Positions 1-7,462 of a stretch of 64,000 bases of DNA are shown here, piece after piece. Made by a program: the position numbers and the translations under genes. Below the pieces are notes generated by a model. It made no database searches, was not told where the DNA came from, and saw only the letters and a list, made by a program, of their open reading frames with translations. The DNA comes from Priestia koreensis (GTDB taxonomy: Bacteria; Bacillota; Bacilli; Bacillales; Bacillaceae_H). Each line of letters opens with the position of its first letter. The stretch's first letter is position 1. Location: contig NZ_LILC01000006.1 in NCBI RefSeq assembly GCF_001274935.1, forward strand, positions 28,055 to 92,054. Direction: 5' to 3'.

Positions 1-210
1 GATGATTATGTGACTTTAAAAGTGTACCTTTCTAAGAAATATGCATTAAGAGGAGAAGTCGTGTTAGCGGATCTAGCAGAGATATATCCTGATCATCCTT
101 TTACATTGGAAAAAGTCTTAGAAATCATTTATATAGACTTTGTGGAGAAATTTAGACGTGGTGAGTTGCAGGATGCTGTTGTTAATATTTTAAACTACTT
201 GGATGAGTAA
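1..210 (+). CDS. Hypothetical protein, 5' end outside window
   Basis: The reading frame is open from base 1 to a TAA at 208-210, so the start probably lies upstream. A GTG at 10-12 is possible but has no ribosome binding site inside the window. The visible 69 residues are acidic at the end (NYLDE) and look helical, with no signal peptide or membrane segment. I do not recognise the family. A strong hairpin 160 bases downstream probably ends its transcript. Confidence 0.5.
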   Translation, partial: DDYVTLKVYLSKKYALRGEVVLADLAEIYPDHPFTLEKVLEIIYIDFVEKFRRGELQDAVVNILNYLDE

Positions 211-370
211 TTTAAACATACAGATGACAATTATGGATAGGATTATTTCCAGTATGATGTTTTTTCCACACTATAAACAGGTATATTTTTATTCAGAAAC
301 TGTTTTGGAATTTAAGACCAATGTCTTATCAGTTCAAGGATGTATCAAAAGTTGTACAAACGATAAATCA

Positions 371-415
371 AGACAGTAAAAGAACCCTTGATATATAAGG
401 GTTCTTTTACTGTCT
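371..415. terminator. Bidirectional intrinsic terminator
   Basis: A 19-bp perfect inverted repeat (arms 371-389 and 397-415) closes a 7-base loop. The stem carries A-rich and T-rich ends. It lies between the leftmost + gene and the broken thioesterase gene on the - strand, so it can serve both. Confidence 0.75.
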
Positions 416-503
416 AGTTTCTAAAGAGACATTATGGTAACTAAAGTTGTGTGCGGTATACACTTAAAATATTCTTTGTAGTTTTAATTGGTATTTATCA
501 AAA

Positions 504-1778
504 CTAGGCCATGAAAAACTCTAATGTTTTGTTCCATGAATCTAATTGACCATATGAATTTCCTTTTAATGTACCACCACAAGTGAAAGATCCTTTCCCC
601 ATTTCCACATTTAATGTCTCACTTAGAGGTATAACATATGGTATGGGTAAAGAATGACCTAGTTCTTCATAGTCTAAAAGAGTGTAATTGTACTTGTAGT
701 TATTTTTTTTCAAATTGTCCATTATTTCAAGGCATGCCTCATAAGTATTCCAAACATTATCTTTCTGACCTGCAATTAGTAATAAATCCGCGTGAGCATT
801 TTATATTTTTATTCGGGCTTCTTCTTTTCTCTTTTCTCTCTCTACACTTTTCTTATACGTAGTAGTAAACCCAAAAGGGATATTCCTTTCTATACAATGA
901 CGCTGATGCTCATAAAATATATTATTATCAACAGGTATAAAAGGTAACGACTTTCCTTTGTAAGACCATGAGGAAACATTCGCTCCACTCATAAGACCAT
1001 TTAGTGCCTGAAAGCAATACGCATGTGGTGCAGAGACTACCACTTTAGAAATAATATTGTATTTTGAAGATAAAAGTAATGCTAATTCTCCACCTTTAGA
1101 GGTACCATGTATATATATTTTGTCATCATACGTTAATGGGTTTTCTTTAATCCAAGAAAATACTTGTTCAAAGTATTCCAGAGGAATTTCTTTAAGCTTT
1201 TCTGGTAATCCATCTTCATTAAAATACCCCACAACTAAAACATTAAATCCTCTAGATGCCAGAGGTCCTGCTAAAAATGAAAGCCCACTTCGCGACCCAT
1301 CAGATCCCCCTAATAGAATAATCGTTTTTCTGAGCGACTTTTCGGAGTAAAATAACTCTCCTTTAAATTCTTCAGTAATTTTCTGTCTTTTCACTATAGG
1401 TAACTTTAACATACGCTCAATCTTTACACACTTTTTCTCATCTTTATATTCACATACAAAATCTATAAATATGCTATTATCTATTGAAAGATTAGAAGCA
1501 ATATTTTCTCCCTCACTCCTAACCTTTGTTAAAGATGCAATAAGTCCCATGCTGTCTATGTAGTCATACGTTCCACAAGTAGGTTTCTGCTTTGATAAAT
1601 CGACTTGCCCCTTGGAATCTGCAGTAAACCATGCAAATGATTCATATTTTTCACTCACTGCCCATGGAAAATGCATAGAGGCAGTAATCTTTACTTTCTC
1701 TCCGGGTAATAGCTCTGTAATAGTAATGTCAACCTTCTCGTCAATAAGGGCAACAGTGGGTTTTATATGTATTTCCAT
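504..1778 (-). pseudogene. Acyl-CoA thioesterase/BAAT family, in-frame stop
   Basis: The frame matches the acyl-CoA thioester hydrolase / bile acid-CoA:amino acid N-acyltransferase family: an N-terminal thioesterase-type beta domain followed by an alpha/beta hydrolase domain. The start at 1778 has GGAGG eight bases upstream. The predicted nucleophile is Ser227 in GTSKGGE. Codon 326 (801-803 on the + strand) is TAA, but the same frame then continues without a shift for 98 codons to 504. That tail carries the rest of the expected catalytic triad: Asp340 in GQKDNVW and His375 in ELGHSLP. The total of 424 residues is the usual family length. One base change, for example GAA to TAA, explains the break. 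The 325-residue product would lack Asp and His and is probably inactive unless the stop is read through. Confidence 0.85.
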
Positions 1779-1838
1779 ATTGTTAAGCCTCCATAATTAT
1801 ATAGAAGATGAATATAATGTTGCATCTCCTAATCATTG

Positions 1839-2402
1839 TTATTCGGAAATATTTCTTTTCGAGACAAAATGATTTAAGGCCCGGATTTGTGCTTCTTGAA
1901 AGCCTTTTTGATCTTCAAATTTATAGTTCACATTTTCTTCAAAACCTACTTGTTCTTCACTTTTCCCACCATCTAGTTTTTTTAATAAACGCCATAATGT
2001 CTCTAAATCCTCGGTTGTAAAGTTATTAAAAATATCACTCATCAAGGTTACTACTTTTTCTCCGCACTGCACCATAATCTGTTTGCCTAAGTCTGTAATT
2101 TTAACGTTAATTGCACGCTTATCTCGTTTACTGGCACCTGTGATAAAATACCCTTTCTTCTCAAGATTTGTTATCAGGGTTTGTGCACTTTGTTTACTAG
2201 TCCCTAACTCTTTAGCTATATTAATAAGTGTTGTATCATCCTCTGGCAAGTGCGCTACAGCCAACATAATCATGTATTGTCGCGATGTTAATTTTTCGAA
2301 ATAGCTATCCCCCTGCGCTTGCAACTTATTTGTGACTGAAAAGAAAGCTGCATAATTCTGTTGCATCAGATGAAGCTCCTTAAGAGCTTTAGAATAGTTC
2401 AT
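1839..2402 (-). CDS. MarR family transcriptional regulator
   Basis: A 187-residue winged-helix protein of the MarR type. The helix-turn-helix is around TLINIAKELGTSKQSAQTLI, followed by the wing with the typical KRDKRAINVKITDLGK pattern. I chose ATG at 2402 because AGAAGG lies seven bases before it; an upstream ATG at 2420 lies inside the operator palindrome. The protein has about 35 extra C-terminal residues compared with the family. It is transcribed in the same direction as the thioesterase relic downstream (60 bp gap), so it probably controlled that gene and itself through the palindromes just upstream. The inducing ligand is unknown. Confidence 0.85.
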   Translation of the reverse strand: MNYSKALKELHLMQQNYAAFFSVTNKLQAQGDSYFEKLTSRQYMIMLAVAHLPEDDTTLINIAKELGTSKQSAQTLITNLEKKGYFITGASKRDKRAINVKITDLGKQIMVQCGEKVVTLMSDIFNNFTTEDLETLWRLLKKLDGGKSEEQVGFEENVNYKFEDQKGFQEAQIRALNHFVSKRNISE

Positions 2403-2418
2403 AAAAATACCTTCTCTC

Positions 2419-2446
2419 AATTATTGTCAGCATGCTGACAATAATT
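2419..2446. promoter_or_regulatory. 28-bp perfect palindrome, likely MarR operator
   Basis: A perfect 28-bp palindrome with core TTGTCAGCATGCTGACAA, ending 16 bp upstream of the MarR gene start. MarR dimers bind palindromes of this size, and its place between promoter and start codon fits autorepression. The binding is inferred. Confidence 0.7.
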
Positions 2447-2455
2447 AGAGTAACA

Positions 2456-2499
2456 CCCTTTTTCAATTTAGTCAATATATTGACTAAATTGAAAAAGGG
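2456..2499. promoter_or_regulatory. 44-bp perfect palindrome overlapping the marR promoter
   Basis: A perfect 44-bp palindrome centred at about 2477/2478. Read on the - strand it contains TTGACT, and 17 bases further on lies TACTCT, a plausible -35/-10 pair for the MarR gene. The palindrome would then cover the -35 box as a second operator. It could also form a terminator-like hairpin, with GGG and A/T runs at its ends. Confidence 0.6.
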
Positions 2500-2508
2500 A
2501 ATCACTAA

Positions 2509-2697
2509 TTGTTTCTGATAAAGTCGAATATACCTCCTGCCTACACGTCTCAGACGTGTCCTGCTTGTTCCGAACGAAACAATGCAAAGGATCGATCGTA
2601 TCACTGTCAATATGGCTTTTGTACTCATCGAGATAGAGTGGGTGCAATGAACATTCGATATGCACCTGTGATTGATGGTCATAGTCAATCAGCATAG
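2509..2697 (+). pseudogene. TnpB (IS605 OrfB) C-terminal remnant
   Basis: This is the last part of a TnpB-type RNA-guided nuclease from an IS200/IS605 element. It shows the zinc ribbon (YTSQTCPACSE, then CQYGFC) followed by THRDRVGAMNIRYAP, the usual RD-x(2)-A-x-NI end carrying the last RuvC aspartate. About 300 upstream residues, including the other RuvC acidic residues, are missing. The 44-bp palindrome lies directly before it. The fragment cannot be an active nuclease. Confidence 0.75.
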
Positions 2698-2852
2698 GGA
2701 ACTATAGGTTCTGCCCTATGAGGGGTGATGGCACACCCTCATCTTGAAAGCTGTACAAAGCGGAAATGAATTGCGTACGCCCAGTTATTCAAGAATCCCA
2801 TCCGTTTCACCTCAAGGTGTAGGACTTGCGGCTTTAGCGGTGGGAGTGTCAA
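2698..2852 (+). mobile_element. IS605-family right end / omega-RNA-like segment
   Basis: Directly after the TnpB remnant comes the segment where these elements keep the right end and the 3' part of the guide (omega) RNA. The last 30 bases, with GCGGCTTTAGCGGTGGGAG and then TGTCAA, resemble the terminal hairpin and end of known TnpB omega RNAs such as that of ISDra2. The element boundary is therefore put at about 2852, and bases after it would be the guide. The left end and transposase are gone. The assignment rests on remembered sequence similarity. Confidence 0.5.
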
Positions 2853-2942
2853 AAGAAGTCAACTTAAAGTTACCTGTAAGCCAACCAAATCTATGTTTTA
2901 TTAGAATTAGTACTGTTACTAATCGCTGTAAAGGTGAAAAAA

Positions 2943-2980
2943 GATGCAACTTGTGATTAAACAAGTTGCATCCTTTTTTT
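2943..2980. terminator. Bidirectional terminator after parR
   Basis: Perfect 12-bp arms at 2943-2954 and 2961-2972, a 6-base loop, a T run on the right and an A run on the left. It lies ten bases past the ParR stop and ends the parMR transcript. It also stops transcription coming from the TnpB side. Confidence 0.8.
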
Positions 2981-2981
2981 A

Positions 2982-3629
2982 TTAACCGAGAAGCCATCCT
3001 GCATCTCCGAGATCATCTTTACTCTTCTCACTAGTTTTATTACGATTGCCAATTACACTATCTTCGCGTTCCTTTTCATCTTCAATATCTTTATGAGGAA
3101 CGATCTTTGGTTTCTCAACTGAATGCTGCCGTGAACCAATTACAACTTCATCTGGTTCTTCTGCAACAACTTCCTCTATGTCAACATCCTCTTTCTTATC
3201 TTCATCAACTACTGGGTTTTCATGTTGACTACTTTGTTCAATATTACGTGATACGTTACGTTCAGGAATAGTTGTTAACGATTCTGCTTTTGCCATTGGT
3301 TTACTTTGTAAATAAGCTTTTTCAAAAGTATCCTTTTGTTCATACTCTTCCGGAGAATGTGGTCTGAGTTGATTCACATTACTATGTCCGCTAGGAGTAA
3401 CTGCCTCTTTAGCACCTAAATATTGTGCTGGGTTGCTTATATCCCTTCTCATGGGAACGCGGCTCTGAATATCAAACGAACCCTGTTGTTGCACAAAATA
3501 TTCAATCGCAAAACGTATACCTTCTGAAATATTTGATTGTCCATTGATATAATCTAATACAACTTGGTTATCATCTAGTGTAAAAATAACCTGACTGCCT
3601 GCATTTTTCTTCTGAGGTTTCCTTGCCAC
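2982..3629 (-). CDS. parR: ParR-like partition adaptor protein
   Basis: A 215-residue protein encoded 66 bp after the ParM-like gene and in the same direction, the classic parM-parR order. Residues 10-50 (QVIFTLDDNQVVLDYINGQ, then SEGIRFAIEYF) look like a ribbon-helix-helix DNA-binding domain. The rest is acidic, charged and probably disordered, ending in DAGWLLG, a short hydrophobic tail. In R1-type systems ParR binds the centromere through its N-terminus and the tip of the ParM filament through its C-terminus, so this tail is a good candidate for filament contact. It is longer than typical ParR (about 110-120 residues) because of the acidic linker. The function is inferred mainly from context. 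Confidence 0.7.
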   Translation of the reverse strand: MARKPQKKNAGSQVIFTLDDNQVVLDYINGQSNISEGIRFAIEYFVQQQGSFDIQSRVPMRRDISNPAQYLGAKEAVTPSGHSNVNQLRPHSPEEYEQKDTFEKAYLQSKPMAKAESLTTIPERNVSRNIEQSSQHENPVVDEDKKEDVDIEEVVAEEPDEVVIGSRQHSVEKPKIVPHKDIEDEKEREDSVIGNRNKTSEKSKDDLGDAGWLLG

Positions 3630-3695
3630 TTATCCATCGCCTCCTCTACATAGTCAGAAGTCGTGCGGGACTTGGCACGACTTCTTTCAATATGA

Positions 3696-4904
3696 TTAGT
3701 TAGATGCCAACACCGCTTCTTTTACACGATCAAACATGCCTAGTTTCATGAATGCATCCATACCCTCTACGTTCATTAATGGTGCATATGCTTTTGGTAC
3801 CCAGAATAACTTGATCTGTCCACCTTTTCGTCGTCCAAGTTCTTTTTCAAGTAACGGTTCCATTAAGTCTTTCATTAAAATAGATCCACCACCGTAGACA
3901 ACGACAACATCGATTTCATTGTACGCCTTATCAAGTTGCTCTTTAATTTTGTTAATAATTTCAGAAATAACAGGTTGTAAGGCAATTTGCATATAACTGT
4001 GAGCTTTAGGTGCTTCGTATGAATGATTTTCAGCGTCTTTAAGGTATTCACTAAACTTTTGGCGATTCAAGCCTGCATATCCTGTTTCTTGAGATGTAAA
4101 TAGGTTCATTGCTTGCACGATAGCGTGAGCAATACCCATATTTAACCCTTCTGCTTTATCTTCATCAAATGCCATATGACGCGTAATAGGAAGCTCTGTT
4201 GTACCGTCTCCGATATCTACATGTAATAAACGCTTATCTTGAAAATACTTCCCATCGATTGCTTTAATATCATATTTCTTCGCAAAGTCTTGCAATACTT
4301 CATGGTTCTTACTAAGGTGGTTAAGATAAAAAAGGACTGCGGTGCCCTCAGGTAGAACCTTAACAAAGTCAAAGTTGATCTTGACATTTACTTTTTCTTC
4401 TCCTAAGAAAACAACCGCCGTATGTGTCCCCTCCATGAATTTGTTTTCAAACTCTTTGTTGTGCTTAGACCCAAGTTTATATTCAGTGACAGGCAACGCT
4501 GTTGTCATATCAACCGTAACCTCAAGATCTTTTGCTAGTTTACCCTTCTTGTTAAAGCTCGTTTTAACCGCCCATGCTGCAATATTTCCAATCGTATTAA
4601 CAACCGGAATAGCCGAGTCTGCTTTATATTCTTTACCAGCATTCATATTTTGTTTAGTAGTTCCTTTATCAATCGCTGCTTTTCCGATGTAGTATTGACC
4701 AGGAAAATCTAGAGCTGGTGATTGAATTGAAACAAATAGATTTTCATATAAATTTTCTACTAATTCTTCAATAGATTTGTCCCCTACTCGTTTGTAAGCA
4801 AGTTCCAACGCGTATGTATTAGGTTGACGAATCAACTCATCATTAATAATAAGTGCTTGTTCACTATTCCCATTATCGTTTGTTACTTTAGCTTGTAATT
4901 TCAT
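3696..4904 (-). CDS. parM: ParM/Alp-type actin-like plasmid segregation ATPase
   Basis: A 402-residue actin/Hsp70-fold ATPase. Visible motifs are phosphate-1-like NDNGNSE (residues 9-15), phosphate-2 DIGDGTT (230-236) and the adenosine motif YGGGS (337-341). The length fits bacterial plasmid actins (350-430). The start ATG has GGGGGA seven bases upstream. It would polymerise with ATP into filaments that push plasmid copies apart, captured through the ParR-centromere complex encoded next to it. I cannot assign it to a named subfamily (ParM, AlfA, Alp7A) by eye. Confidence 0.88.
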   Translation of the reverse strand: MKLQAKVTNDNGNSEQALIINDELIRQPNTYALELAYKRVGDKSIEELVENLYENLFVSIQSPALDFPGQYYIGKAAIDKGTTKQNMNAGKEYKADSAIPVVNTIGNIAAWAVKTSFNKKGKLAKDLEVTVDMTTALPVTEYKLGSKHNKEFENKFMEGTHTAVVFLGEEKVNVKINFDFVKVLPEGTAVLFYLNHLSKNHEVLQDFAKKYDIKAIDGKYFQDKRLLHVDIGDGTTELPITRHMAFDEDKAEGLNMGIAHAIVQAMNLFTSQETGYAGLNRQKFSEYLKDAENHSYEAPKAHSYMQIALQPVISEIINKIKEQLDKAYNEIDVVVVYGGGSILMKDLMEPLLEKELGRRKGGQIKLFWVPKAYAPLMNVEGMDAFMKLGMFDRVKEAVLASN

Positions 4905-5465
4905 ATAATAATCCCCCTACTTCCACAAATAAGTTTGATTTCATAAAAGTAATATACCACAAGAGGAATATTTTGTCTATATTCAACATCATTCATAAAT
5001 TATTTAAATTATATTGAATATCAATAGATAATTTATTCAATATAATTTAAAATATATATTCATTTTATATTAATTATATATTGAATTTATATTGAGTAGA
5101 ACGAAACTAAACTAGCGGTAATGTTAACTTAGCGATAAAGTGAAATAATCTACAAAACGCTAATCCACTGATAACGCCTATACCACCTATAAATTACAAA
5201 CAATTACTCAAAACTAAACTAGTGATAACGTTATTTTAGTCATAATCAAAAATAGATAGCTGATAGATTAACAATAATATATTACTGATATACAATTAAG
5301 AAAAAGATAACGCATATCCGCTCCATCAAAAAATAAATCAAACTAATACATATGAAGTAATTGCAATCCATCTATAACATATAAGATAATAGTAATTAGA
5401 ATTAATAGTAGACTGTAGTTTACATATATATCGATAATTTACCACAAATAAGAGGAGGGGTACCT
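4905..5465. other. Repeat-rich intergenic region, putative parC centromere
   Basis: This is 561 bp without a convincing gene and very AT-rich. It contains a 15-bp perfect inverted repeat (5006-5020 and 5034-5048), more TATATTGAA-type motifs to 5095, and a 21-bp direct repeat (5106-5126 and 5213-5233, 18 of 21 identical) starting ACTAAACTAG. GATAACG recurs near 5168, 5224 and 5304. Its position upstream of parMR is where ParR-binding centromeres and the par promoter usually lie. The function is inferred. Confidence 0.55.
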
Positions 5466-6212
5466 TTGGAAGGTAATAATTTTTGGAAAATCTCCGAGTT
5501 CTCTAAGCAATTAGGGAAACACTTTACCACAACAGATAATTGGTTTAAGCAATTAGAAGCTAAAAAGATCCATTATATTATGAGGGACGCAACTGGTGAG
5601 AAGGTATATGACGATTTAGACCTTCAAATTGGCAATTTCATACGTAGGGGACGTGAAGAAGGGCTGCCTATGCGTGTGATACAAGACCAATTAGCAGAAC
5701 GATTTGATCTGAGACCGTTTCCTATAGAAGAACTCGAAAATATGGCCTCAAATGAAATTGTAGATATTGATGCTGTCAAAATGTTATTTACGGAAATGGC
5801 TAAAGAAATTGTGCAAGAAGAATCCTTATTACTTAAAGAGGAGATTCCACAAATCATTAAAAGCGCAATGGAGCCTCATCAAGAGCAATTGACATCGATG
5901 ATCCAGCAGCTTAAAACAATTGAAGTAGCAAATCAAAACTTATTAACTGGAATAGAAGAAGTAGCTCCAACAAAAGAGCAAGAAATTATAGCTAGAGAAA
6001 AGAGAATTAATGATCGAGCTGTAGCTAGAAGAGTTGAAAGCAAGTTACGACAGAAGGCACTTCGCCTTTGGTTAGAAAAACCTCAAAATGAGCGCTATGT
6101 AAAAGTGGGGATCTTTCGAAAAGAAGAAGATATAACGAAACGCGATCTGTTCGTAGAGGAATACGTAGAAGAACATTATGAAGACGAATTAAAAAAATAT
6201 TCGAATAAATAG
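5466..6212 (+). CDS. DUF3967-type MerR-like DNA-binding protein
   Basis: A 248-residue protein. Residues 1-60 look like a MerR-type winged helix (WKISEFSKQLGKHFTTTDNW, then DLDLQIGNFIRRGREEG). A central region of about 90-160 is a likely coiled coil. The end (RLWLEKPQNERYVKVGIFRK, EEDITKRDLFVEEYVEE) matches the DUF3967 pattern common on Bacillus plasmids. It starts with TTG at 5466, five to six bases after GAGGGG. It diverges from parMR across the putative centromere, so a role in partition, plasmid maintenance or par regulation is likely but not shown. Confidence 0.7.
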   Translation: MEGNNFWKISEFSKQLGKHFTTTDNWFKQLEAKKIHYIMRDATGEKVYDDLDLQIGNFIRRGREEGLPMRVIQDQLAERFDLRPFPIEELENMASNEIVDIDAVKMLFTEMAKEIVQEESLLLKEEIPQIIKSAMEPHQEQLTSMIQQLKTIEVANQNLLTGIEEVAPTKEQEIIAREKRINDRAVARRVESKLRQKALRLWLEKPQNERYVKVGIFRKEEDITKRDLFVEEYVEEHYEDELKKYSNK

Positions 6213-6272
6213 TAACAAAAAATGCAATATATGTTATAATACCCCAAAAGACAATATTCTGGGGTGATCAAT

Positions 6273-6386
6273 ATGTTTCTTCCAATGAAAAAGGAAAACG
6301 TGACTAAGGTTGATAAAGCTGTTAATGGGTTATTATGTTTAGGAATCGTCGTAGCAGCTGGACTAGCTTTCTACACACATATGTAA
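6273..6386 (+). CDS. Small single-span membrane protein, 37 aa
   Basis: The ATG at 6273 follows GGGGTGATCAAT, a good ribosome binding site. The product has a charged head (MKKENVTKVDK) and one hydrophobic stretch (GLLCLGIVVAAGLAFYTHM). It lies 60 bp after the DUF3967 gene and a terminator follows, so it is probably expressed. The function is unknown. Confidence 0.6.
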   Translation: MFLPMKKENVTKVDKAVNGLLCLGIVVAAGLAFYTHM

Positions 6387-6423
6387 CTACTACAGACTAA
6401 GTGCTTTTTATACGAATGAAAAG

Positions 6424-6458
6424 AACGCTTTTAGAGCAATCCTCTAAGAGTGTTTTTT
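6424..6458 (+). terminator. Intrinsic terminator
   Basis: Thirteen-bp arms with two G-U pairs, a CAAT loop and a run of six Ts. It ends the DUF3967/small membrane protein unit. From here to 6739 I see no further gene or clear site. Confidence 0.75.
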
Positions 6459-6739
6459 CATTTGTATTCAACTGATATTTCTCCCTTATTGTCTCCTGAA
6501 CATAGCAATAATATGATGTGATAGTTTATAGTCACGTTTGAATATTTGAATAAGTAACATACTTTTTCATCGTCTGTAGACGCTAATCATAATCTGTGAT
6601 TTTAAGGCTATAACTAGTATTACACTTATATTTTCTGAAGTGCAACTGATGGTTGCGTCCTTGGAAACCAACGTATGCTCGTTAATTCGCAGTATTTCAA
6701 ATATATTTAGACTATAAAACTTATTAGGTGGGCTGATTC

Positions 6740-7063
6740 ATGGATTTATCTTATAATTTGAAAGCAAAAAGAGAGGAACATCATTTTTCTCAAGAAGATG
6801 TAGCAAAAGTCTTAAATATCTCTAGACAATCCATTTCTAAATGGGAGAACGGAAATTGTTATCCTGATTTGGATAATTTGATTAAATTAAGTGATTTATA
6901 CAAGATTTCGTTAGATGAATTAATTAAAGGGGACAAGTCCTTGCAAGAAAAAATTATCATAAAAGAATCTGGAGAAAAGTATTATAAATGGCCCTGGTGG
7001 ATTATCTTCCCTATATTCGGAATGTTATATGCGTTAGTCTCTATGGTCTTAGATCATTTTTAA
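6740..7063 (+). CDS. XRE-family regulator with C-terminal membrane segment
   Basis: A 107-residue protein. The first 60 residues form a Cro/C1-type helix-turn-helix (FSQEDVAKVLNISRQSISKW, ENG, then DLDNLIKLSDLYKISLDEL). After a short linker comes one membrane segment at about 87-105 (WWIIFPIFGMLYALVSMVL). This is a common design in Firmicutes for small membrane-tethered regulators. The start is ATG after AGGTGGGC. The target is unknown; the T-box/MFS unit begins 35 bp downstream on the same strand. Confidence 0.8.
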   Translation: MDLSYNLKAKREEHHFSQEDVAKVLNISRQSISKWENGNCYPDLDNLIKLSDLYKISLDELIKGDKSLQEKIIIKESGEKYYKWPWWIIFPIFGMLYALVSMVLDHF

Positions 7064-7097
7064 AATGCATTTAAGAATTATAAGGTGAAAAAATGTA

Positions 7098-7127
7098 TTT
7101 ACAAGATATATCCAATAATGCTAATAT
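7098..7127 (+). promoter_or_regulatory. Promoter of the T-box leader
   Basis: TTTACA (7098-7103), an 18-bp spacer and TAATAT (7122-7127) give a start about ten bases later, just before the T-box stem I. Confidence 0.6.
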
Positions 7128-7136
7128 GTATGAAAT

Positions 7137-7415
7137 TAAACGCGATGAAGAGAAGAGTAGGTAATGTAAATTCTAAACAGAGAACCCTGGTAGCTGAAAA
7201 AGGGGGAGAATTTTGTTATTGAACCAAGACTCCGAGCAGCACATTGGAACCGACTATGGGGATAGTGTGACGGGTGCTCCCGTTAAAGAGCTAGGGTATA
7301 ATCTTTTTTTGTACCTGATAAGGTTAATATGGTGACATATTAACAAACTGGGGTGGTACCGCGATCTATAATCTCGTCCCCAAGACACATTAGTCTTGGG
7401 GGTGGGATTTTTTTT
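7137..7415 (+). ncRNA. T-box riboswitch (tRNA-sensing leader)
   Basis: This is a classic T-box leader. Stem I begins GATGAAGAGAAGAGTAGGTA with the AGTA loop-E motif, followed by the distal AGAGA region. The T-box sequence GGGTGGTACCGCG is at 7351-7363. The terminator (7375-7415, CCCCAAGAC pairing with GTCTTGGGG, then eight Ts) competes with the antiterminator. By comparison with glyQS, the specifier region GAACCAAGAC reads as CAA (Gln); shifting one base gives CCA (Pro). The TGGT bulge pairs best with a tRNA ending ACCA. Uncharged tRNA would allow readthrough into the MFS gene. Confidence 0.9.
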
Positions 7416-7462
7416 GTTTTAAATATTGAACTCTATCTCATTATCTTTTAGGAGGAATTCCA

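Noticed and set aside
7093..7164. 23-codon frame with AAGGTGA before it
   Set aside because: It overlaps the promoter and the first stem of the T-box; transcription would start after its start codon.
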